From positions 1-10,958 of the forward strand of contig CAJWSN010000029.1 of assembly GCA_913046175.1 (NCBI GenBank): a stretch of 10,958 bases of DNA. The letters are read 5' to 3'. Below, one piece after another: positions 5,681 to 10,958 of the stretch. Position numbers and translations under genes: made by a program. The notes beneath the pieces are model-generated. The model saw only the letters and a program-made list of their open reading frames with translations, was not told the origin of the DNA and searched no databases. How positions within the stretch are numbered: the stretch's first letter is position 1; the number at the start of each line of letters is the position of its first letter. The DNA is from an uncultured Opitutia bacterium (GTDB lineage: Bacteria; Verrucomicrobiota; Verrucomicrobiia; Opitutales; JABJCN01).

Positions 5681-6952
5681 CTACTTGAGGAGAATCTTGA
5701 TACCCCGTCTTAAATAGGTGGGAATATCAAGATTCTCACCGTTGAATAGGTTCTTGTCAGTCTTGTCAAAATAACCGAGGTCTTCCTGCATATCTTCAAG
5801 AAACCCAAATTCTCCCTGAGCTCGAAGGCTATCTTCTTGATCTCGCTTTTTACGTCTGACCTTTTTTCGGCCTCTGTTGGGTTCATCAGAAAATAACCCA
5901 TCCTCCTGACTGGAGGATAATCGAGAGGACGGAATAGGTTTTGATTTGTTCAGGTTGGTGGTCCCCAAGATGAAGATCTCAATTGTATCCCTTTGTTTTT
6001 CATCAATTACTGCACCAAAAACCGTGTTCTCACCACCTCCAAGCTTTTCCCGAAGGAAGGTCATGATTGTGTTGACTTCATTCATGCACAAGTTGGGTCC
6101 ACCCGTGATATTCACAATCAGGTTATCCGCCTTGAGTGAGTTCTCGGGAGTCCTCAATAATGGACAAAGCATCAGGTTTTCCAGTGCCTTTGAGGAGGCA
6201 TTTTCTCCAGAACCCCGCCCAACACCAAACAAAGTCTTCCCCCCACGTTCTACAAATGCATTACGAAGTGTACTGTAATCAATATTACATAAACCTGCTG
6301 TGTTTGAAATCAGGGACAGAATCGCATCAATTCCAGTACGCACCCAATCCTTTGCTTGGGAGAAAGCCCTAAGTACGCTGGAGTCTCCATCATCTCCCTG
6401 CAACAGAATATCATTTGGAAGAGGAATAACTGCATCAGATGCTTTCCGCAGGTGGACAAGACCTTGATCTGCCAGCTTTTTCTTGCGACCGCCTTCAAAT
6501 GTAAATGGCAGAGTTACAAAAGAGACAACCAAGGCATTCATTGATGAAGCAACTTCTGCTAAAATCGGGGCGACCCCAGTACCGGTCCCTCCCCCAAAAC
6601 CGGAAATGATGAAGACAATATCCGGACCTAAAAGCATGTTTCGCAATGTTTCCCTATCCTCGTCGGCTGCTTTAATTCCAAATTCAACTTCTCCTCCCGT
6701 TCCAAGACCTCGAGTAACATTTCGTCCAATAAGGGTCTTGTTGTTTATGGGAGAGTTTTCCAAAGCCACCATGTCTGTGTTGACAATCGAAAAATGAAGG
6801 TTCTCGAGTTCCTTGATTTCAAGATTGAGACAATCAACCACATTGGACCCGGCGCCACCAACTCCAACAACTTGTATCCGCAAGCCACCCTTACCCTCAA
6901 GAGAATCACCGCTGAACATTTTATTGGGAACCGAGAAATTGTCGGGATTCAT
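5681..6952 (-). CDS. ftsZ: Cell division protein FtsZ (divergent T7 loop)
   Basis: Tubulin-like GTPase that polymerises into the Z-ring at midcell. The GTP-binding side is intact: GVGGAGSN (30-37), TRGLGTGGEVEFG (80-92), the signature GGGTGTG (120-126), PFTFEGGR (149-156) and PND (179-181). The T7 loop, which normally supplies catalytic acids in the form N-x-D-x-x-D to the next subunit, reads NIDYST (223-228): N223 and D225 are kept, but the second Asp is Thr228. A charged linker follows (about 333-405) with a basic cluster at 361-370. The conserved tail peptide DIPTYLRR (409-416) for FtsA and other partners comes next, then a short basic-hydrophobic end. At 423 residues it is of normal length. 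Its ATG overlaps the ftsA TGA (ATGA), and GGAGGT stands just upstream. It is the last gene of the dcw operon here. Confidence 0.95.
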   Translation of the reverse strand: MNPDNFSVPNKMFSGDSLEGKGGLRIQVVGVGGAGSNVVDCLNLEIKELENLHFSIVNTDMVALENSPINNKTLIGRNVTRGLGTGGEVEFGIKAADEDRETLRNMLLGPDIVFIISGFGGGTGTGVAPILAEVASSMNALVVSFVTLPFTFEGGRKKKLADQGLVHLRKASDAVIPLPNDILLQGDDGDSSVLRAFSQAKDWVRTGIDAILSLISNTAGLCNIDYSTLRNAFVERGGKTLFGVGRGSGENASSKALENLMLCPLLRTPENSLKADNLIVNITGGPNLCMNEVNTIMTFLREKLGGGENTVFGAVIDEKQRDTIEIFILGTTNLNKSKPIPSSRLSSSQEDGLFSDEPNRGRKKVRRKKRDQEDSLRAQGEFGFLEDMQEDLGYFDKTDKNLFNGENLDIPTYLRRGIKILLK

Positions 6953-8178
6953 GCGACCTCCAATCTTTTGGGTTTAAAGATGGACCTCAATTTCCCCAAA
7001 AAACCACTGTTCTGCGAAGTCACCGCATTGAGGTTATGGTGATTCGAAGCGTATCGCAACAAACCCAGGACCGTACTGTTCCCAGGAACCCGCAAGCTTT
7101 CGTCCACCCAGTTTGGAAGCTCTCCCATTTCAACCTGCATCCCCAACACACGGGCAGCCGTCTCATCGATCCCCGTTAACTGGGAACTGCCTCCAGTCAA
7201 GACTACACGACCCGCTAGATCATCCGTGTCGAGGAGTTCACCCAAGTCGCTCTTAATAATCTGAAACAGTTCCTCAACACGTGCCTGAAGAATTTTATAA
7301 ATGGATTGAAAGGGGATTTCACGATCTCCAATTGTGTAGTCCCCTCGCAGCATGACCTTTGCCTTGCTTCCAGGGACAAGTTTCTCTGCATCCAATGATC
7401 CCTCGCGTTTCTTCAACTCCTCTGCCTCCTTTGGACTAATTCGTAAGCCCATGCTTAAATCGTTGGTCAAATGATCGCCTCCCACACAGACTACGCCGGT
7501 GCGGATGATATTCCCATTACGAAAAAGGGCATAATCAGTTGTCCCTCGTCCAATATCTACCACGAGTGCACCCATTTCCTTTGTTGCAGGAAAGACCACC
7601 GCTTCACCGGAGCATATGCTGGAGATAATCATGTCATCAACTTCCAAGCCGAATCCATTCACCACATGCAAATAATTCCCAATAGTACTTTCATCCCCAT
7701 GCACAGACCAAAACCCAACCTCCAGCATCTCGCCCTGCATGCCAATTGGTGACTTGACTGACTTTTTATCCAGGAGGAAAGGATTCCGGATATGATGAAT
7801 GTACAATCTCTTGTCAGGTAATCGCTTGCTCTTCGCATCCTCAATTGCACGAAGTGTATCCTGTTCCACGACACGCCCATCATGTGAACTCACCTGGGCG
7901 GACCCCTTGTTAAAGGATCCACCAAGATGTCCACCTGACAGCGCCAGATAGATCGAGTCAATATTCACTCCAGCACTCTTCTCCGCTTCATCTATTGCCG
8001 CATGTGTCACCCGACTCGCATACTTGAAGTCTATAATCTCTCCCTTCTTGATCCCTGCGGATGGTTTTCGCCCAAAACCGATAAGGTTGAGGGATTTGCC
8101 GTCCACAAGTTCTGCAACAAGTACAAGTACTTTTGATGTTCCGATCTCAACTGCTCCAATTATCTTGTTTCTACTCAT
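6949..8178 (-). CDS. ftsA: Cell division protein FtsA (actin-like membrane anchor of the Z-ring)
   Basis: Actin/Hsp70-fold ATPase that tethers FtsZ filaments to the membrane and recruits later division proteins. In order: phosphate-1 loop VEIGTSKV (10-17); the FtsA-specific 1C/SHS2 region at about 84-165; phosphate-2 VVDIGRGTTDYALF (206-219); adenosine motif VVLTGGSSQLTGI (325-337). The final stretch GFLGKLRSIFKPKR (392-405) is the expected amphipathic membrane-targeting helix. At 409 residues it is of family length. In phosphate-2 the usual middle Gly of DIGGGTTD is Arg211. It starts at ATG 8178, 12 bases after the ftsQ stop, with no obvious Shine-Dalgarno; an out-of-register ATG at 8183 meets a stop at once. 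It ends in a 4-base ATGA overlap with ftsZ, suggesting coupled translation. Confidence 0.95.
   Translation of the reverse strand: MSRNKIIGAVEIGTSKVLVLVAELVDGKSLNLIGFGRKPSAGIKKGEIIDFKYASRVTHAAIDEAEKSAGVNIDSIYLALSGGHLGGSFNKGSAQVSSHDGRVVEQDTLRAIEDAKSKRLPDKRLYIHHIRNPFLLDKKSVKSPIGMQGEMLEVGFWSVHGDESTIGNYLHVVNGFGLEVDDMIISSICSGEAVVFPATKEMGALVVDIGRGTTDYALFRNGNIIRTGVVCVGGDHLTNDLSMGLRISPKEAEELKKREGSLDAEKLVPGSKAKVMLRGDYTIGDREIPFQSIYKILQARVEELFQIIKSDLGELLDTDDLAGRVVLTGGSSQLTGIDETAARVLGMQVEMGELPNWVDESLRVPGNSTVLGLLRYASNHHNLNAVTSQNSGFLGKLRSIFKPKRLEVA
6956..6961 (-). promoter_or_regulatory. Ribosome binding site of ftsZ inside the ftsA 3' end
   Basis: On the minus strand GGAGGT stands three bases before the ftsZ ATG (6952-6950), within the last codons of ftsA. 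It fixes the ftsZ start, and is the strongest Shine-Dalgarno in the window, fitting the high FtsZ level that cells need. Confidence 0.75.
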
Positions 8179-8190
8179 GACATGATGGGA

Positions 8191-9138
8191 TTAAAAGAGT
8201 TGAGATTGACCGATGATAGTGCGGGGCATTTCTCCCGACAAACGAACGGTTGCAGATTTTCTTCCCGGCAGATCAACCAGGGACAATGGAGTCCAACCTT
8301 CCCTGTTTGAGTAATTCAAGACATAGTCCAGCCGTTCAAGTTGAGTCATAAAATCCATCTCCGTAGAAAAGATCACCTCTTTGGCTAAAGGTGAATTTAT
8401 ACGAACAAGGCCCACAAGCGCATCCTGCCCCTCCAAGGATTCATACCGAATCCTGTTCCAGTCCCTGAATATATGCGGGTACTTCTTCCTCGCAGCATCC
8501 AGAAGGGGTTTGATTTTGGATACCACCTTTAGAGGCAAAAACCCTTCGGAGTCCTTGAGTAATTTACCGCCAAACAGAATGGGCAACCCACCAACCATTT
8601 GTTCTGGTTGCCCAATCCCCTCAAAAACCACACCGGATTCCGATACCAGAAGACACTTCTTACCTAACTCGGGGTCAGCTATATAGATCTTAAGGATTGG
8701 AAGATGCTCCGTTACCTTGATACGCAACATGTGAGGATAACGCCTCTGCAAAATGACGCTCGATACCTGACCCTCTGATTCAATCCGCTTCTTGAGCGCA
8801 TGAAGGTTTAAATCCATGAGTCTGGTTTCTTTGGGGATGTCCAGCGTTTTCACTGCCCAAGCCTTCCCGAGACTGCCATTTGTCTGGAAATCAATCACAT
8901 CCACTGTGCCTGAAGGACCTGCAAGGTTCACCTCCAGGGGATTACTGGTGAAATAACTGACTGCCACCACGAGAAATGCAAAACCACAGGTGCCCGCAAG
9001 ACAAAGGGCCACGGTATGGAACCGGATTTTTGCCCGTCGCCACCAGGCAATCCTTGTACCAGGCTTTCGAGTGGGTGCCTGCCTCAGGGATTTCCAGTCC
9101 CTGCCACTCTTTTTTTTCTGCCTATTCTGACGCGCCAC
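8191..9138 (-). CDS. ftsQ: Cell division protein FtsQ
   Basis: Bitopic divisome protein that links early and late division proteins (FtsB/FtsL complex) in the periplasm. The 315 residues show the typical plan: a basic cytoplasmic N-terminus (1-40, rich in Lys and Arg), one transmembrane helix at about 41-63, then an extracytoplasmic POTRA-like region (about 77-150) with the diagnostic RRYPHMLRIKVTEHLPI segment (132-147), followed by the FtsQ beta domain with ESGVVFEG (167-174). Sequence identity to characterised FtsQ is low, as usual for this family, so the call rests on topology, the POTRA hallmark and position between ddl and ftsA. It starts at GTG 9138, only three bases after the ddl stop; the next gene begins 12 bases after its TAA. 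Confidence 0.9.
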   Translation of the reverse strand: MARQNRQKKKSGRDWKSLRQAPTRKPGTRIAWWRRAKIRFHTVALCLAGTCGFAFLVVAVSYFTSNPLEVNLAGPSGTVDVIDFQTNGSLGKAWAVKTLDIPKETRLMDLNLHALKKRIESEGQVSSVILQRRYPHMLRIKVTEHLPILKIYIADPELGKKCLLVSESGVVFEGIGQPEQMVGGLPILFGGKLLKDSEGFLPLKVVSKIKPLLDAARKKYPHIFRDWNRIRYESLEGQDALVGLVRINSPLAKEVIFSTEMDFMTQLERLDYVLNYSNREGWTPLSLVDLPGRKSATVRLSGEMPRTIIGQSQLF

Positions 9139-9141
9139 GAT

Positions 9142-10077
9142 TCAAGCCCATTTCCTTTGAAAACGTTCAATTGCCGGAGCCAGCATTTCCCCCACCAATT
9201 CTTCAAAGCCCCGACCTGCACACTCGGCACTCATGGGAAGAAGACTATTTTCAGTCATTCCTGGAATTGTGTTAATCTCCAGAAGAAAGACCTCCCAACG
9301 CTTGCCATTTTCCTTGAGGATAAAATCCGCACGGGCAAAATCACGACAGCTACATGCACGAAAAATCGACTCAGCCGCGGAACTGATGGCTTCATGCATT
9401 TTTTGCGTGATTTCGGCCGGGTAATTATAATCCGTCATCCCGTTGCTGTATTTGTGTTCGTAATCATATTGGCCTGACTTGGGGAGGATTTCGACAATTC
9501 CAAGAGCGCGTCCGTTCAAAATACCAACGCTCATTTCTCTTCCGAGCACACGCTTTTCAACAATCCAATCACCATGGGGCAGGTTTTCTAATCTAGACCT
9601 GATCTTCTTTTTACCCTTTAGAAACTGCAGACCCACACTAGACCCTCCCTCTACGGGTTTAACTACGATCTCATCGCCCAACTTTCCTAGCTCAAAATCC
9701 AAATCCACATCATCCAATGGATTGTAGCAAAACCCAGGAATCACCTTCAATCCTGCAGCTATACCCAAGTCCTTGGTTGTTGTCTTGCTGATGCAGTTGC
9801 GACTGGCCCGGGCACAACTGCCCGCATAAACAACCCCCTCCTTGTCCAGAAGGTCCTGTAGTCGGCCATCTTCTCCAAACCCACCGTGGAAAACTGGAAA
9901 AATTATTGTGTTATCCTCTCGTACCCCATCCGGAAGTCGCAACCCCTTCATATCCACAAGGTTGGTACTTCCCCAACATTTCTGGATGACTCTGTGAACC
10001 GCCTCTCCAGAACGAAGCGAGACTTCCCGCTCTCCGCCTTCCCCCCCATACAGGATTATTATATTCAATTCCTTCAT
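9142..10077 (-). CDS. ddl: D-alanine--D-alanine ligase
   Basis: ATP-grasp enzyme joining two D-alanines for the peptidoglycan stem peptide; cytosolic. Motifs in order: GGEGGEREVSLRSG (11-24), with Glu17 in the place of the N-terminal catalytic Glu; HGGFGEDGRLQ (64-74); VVKPVEGGSSVG (138-149), the ATP lysine and substrate loop; YDYEHKY (204-210), whose Tyr is the mark of D-Ala rather than D-lactate specificity; RADFIL (249-254) with the catalytic Arg; and EINTIPGMTENSLLP (267-281), the metal-binding end. At 311 residues it is of family length. It starts at ATG 10077, overlapping the murB TGA by four bases (ATGA); GGGAG lies eight bases upstream (10090-10086 on the minus strand). ftsQ follows after three bases, so this is tight operon packing. 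Confidence 0.97.
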   Translation of the reverse strand: MKELNIIILYGGEGGEREVSLRSGEAVHRVIQKCWGSTNLVDMKGLRLPDGVREDNTIIFPVFHGGFGEDGRLQDLLDKEGVVYAGSCARASRNCISKTTTKDLGIAAGLKVIPGFCYNPLDDVDLDFELGKLGDEIVVKPVEGGSSVGLQFLKGKKKIRSRLENLPHGDWIVEKRVLGREMSVGILNGRALGIVEILPKSGQYDYEHKYSNGMTDYNYPAEITQKMHEAISSAAESIFRACSCRDFARADFILKENGKRWEVFLLEINTIPGMTENSLLPMSAECAGRGFEELVGEMLAPAIERFQRKWA

Positions 10078-10958
10078 AGTTCAGTCTCCCAATTTAAGCC
10101 GAGTAATTCCACCTCGGGCACTAGTTCCAGGTTAAAGGCTTTGCGCACTTGTTTGCGCACAAGCCGGACAAGCTCTATCACATCGCCGTATCTTGCATTC
10201 CCCAAATTGACTATGAAATTTCCATGAACCCGGGAGACTTCCGCACTTCGAACTCGTTCCCCCTTTAATCCTGCCTCCTCAATCAACTGCCCGGCATAGT
10301 AGCCTTCGGGATTTCGGAATACACAACCAGCACTGGACTCCCTCGGTTGGGTGGCCCGCCGCCGTTTGGCAAAACTAAGCATACGACTTCGAATCCTCTC
10401 CGAATCATCAGATCGGGGACTTTTCAAAACCGCAGTCAACACCATCCGGCCATTCAAACCCTGACATCGACGATACCCTGCCAGAAAATCTTTTTTTCTG
10501 AGAGTCTCCAGTTTGCCCTGAGCGTCCATCACTGAAATTTCCTCCACTAAATCCAGAATCCAGCTGCCCATGGCCCCTGCATTCATTCTCAAGGCACCAC
10601 CAATTGCACCTGGAATCCCTTCCATAAACTCAAAGCCAGAAAGCCCCATCGCACAGGTTTGATTGGCCACTTCGACTAATCGAACCCCACTTCCAACACG
10701 AATTCTGCCGCCGCCAATTCTTTCCACATTTCTCCAATAGGGTCGGTTGAGCCTAAGTACCACACCGGGGAAACCTTGCTTGGGCACTATTAAATTGGAT
10801 CCCCGACCCAAAATATAATGAGGCATGCCAAAAAGTGCTGCACTCTCCTGAATCTGCAAAAGATCCTCCAAGGTTCCAGGCTCTGCATAAAATTTTGCTT
10901 TCCCGCCTATCTTGAGTGTCGTCTTGTTATGGAGGGGCTCATCCAATCTGAGGCGACT
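10074..10958 (-). CDS. murB: UDP-N-acetylenolpyruvoylglucosamine reductase (5' end cut off by window edge)
   Basis: FAD/NADPH enzyme that reduces UDP-GlcNAc-enolpyruvate to UDP-MurNAc, the second committed step of peptidoglycan synthesis. The frame is open to the window edge: SRLRLDEPLHNKTTLKIGG reads like the normal MurB beginning, and the TTG at 10946 has no ribosome site, so the real start is probably outside; 294 residues are visible. Numbering from that TTG: FAD-site GRGSNLIV (47-54), GIPGAIGGALRMNAGA (110-125), the YR pair (158-159), AGCVFRNPEG (206-215), and VPEVELLG (276-283) with the catalytic Glu278. It lacks the Tyr-loop insertion of the E. coli type, so it is type II. The proton-donor position that is Ser in E. 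coli is Cys208 here, as in many type II enzymes. First gene of the visible dcw operon, overlapping ddl by four bases. Confidence 0.95.
   Translation of the reverse strand, partial: SRLRLDEPLHNKTTLKIGGKAKFYAEPGTLEDLLQIQESAALFGMPHYILGRGSNLIVPKQGFPGVVLRLNRPYWRNVERIGGGRIRVGSGVRLVEVANQTCAMGLSGFEFMEGIPGAIGGALRMNAGAMGSWILDLVEEISVMDAQGKLETLRKKDFLAGYRRCQGLNGRMVLTAVLKSPRSDDSERIRSRMLSFAKRRRATQPRESSAGCVFRNPEGYYAGQLIEEAGLKGERVRSAEVSRVHGNFIVNLGNARYGDVIELVRLVRKQVRKAFNLELVPEVELLGLNWETEL
10086..10090 (-). promoter_or_regulatory. Ribosome binding site of ddl inside the murB 3' end
   Basis: On the minus strand GGGAG stands eight bases before the ddl ATG (10077-10075), inside the last codons of murB. With the ATGA overlap it supports this ddl start and coupled translation with murB. 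Confidence 0.65.

Noticed and set aside
6483..6797. Plus-strand open frames opposite ftsZ and ftsA (also 5946-6278 and 7471-7752)
   Set aside because: Antisense to conserved tubulin and actin motifs, without domains or ribosome sites.
10944..10946. TTG at 10946 as the murB start
   Set aside because: The frame stays open to the window edge with MurB-like residues before it and no ribosome site, so the gene most likely begins outside the window.
1..10958. Mobile elements, CRISPR arrays, defence or secondary-metabolite genes
   Set aside because: No direct repeat arrays, transposase, integrase or toxin-antitoxin pair was seen; every gap over 60 bases was read, and none exceeds 118 bases.

Overview
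The window is an ordinary-looking stretch of bacterial chromosome packed with housekeeping genes. Three things suggest the PVC superphylum, most likely Verrucomicrobiota (Opitutae/Puniceicoccales-like). The division/cell-wall genes are in the order murB-ddl-ftsQ-ftsA-ftsZ. FtsZ and FtsA are divergent. GreA sits at the C-terminus of a 619-residue protein, as in the long GreA of chlamydiae. This placement is inferred from gene content, not from a marker phylogeny. I see no tRNA, rRNA, CRISPR array, insertion sequence, integrase or phage gene.

Left part, mostly plus strand (1-3640): the 3' part of a Nif3-family metal protein; aroQ (type II 3-dehydroquinase, shikimate pathway); pgsA on the minus strand (phosphatidylglycerophosphate synthase), whose 3' end overlaps the 3' end of aroQ; then coaD (phosphopantetheine adenylyltransferase, CoA pathway), which diverges from pgsA, and directly behind it a 12-helix MFS transporter. 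The transporter gene carries an uninterrupted run of ten C in its central cytoplasmic loop.

Middle (3641-5680): a 118-base AT-rich gap with a perfect 7-bp hairpin leads into the long greA. Its product joins a Tudor-like/SH3-like module and a large helical region to a complete GreA transcript-cleavage factor. A 62-base gap with a small GC hairpin separates it from the convergent ftsZ.

Right part, minus strand (10958 down to 5681): the end of a dcw (division and cell wall) cluster, read murB > ddl > ftsQ > ftsA > ftsZ. Junctions are ATGA overlaps or gaps of 3-12 bases, so it is surely one transcription unit continuing upstream outside the window. MurB and Ddl make peptidoglycan precursors; FtsQ, FtsA and FtsZ build the divisome. 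murB is cut by the right edge, and the Nif3 gene by the left edge.

I found no clearly new multi-gene system. The items most worth a second look are: FtsZ with Thr in place of the second catalytic Asp of the T7 loop; the Tudor-GreA fusion; and the C10 tract, which would switch the MFS transporter off by a one-base slip.
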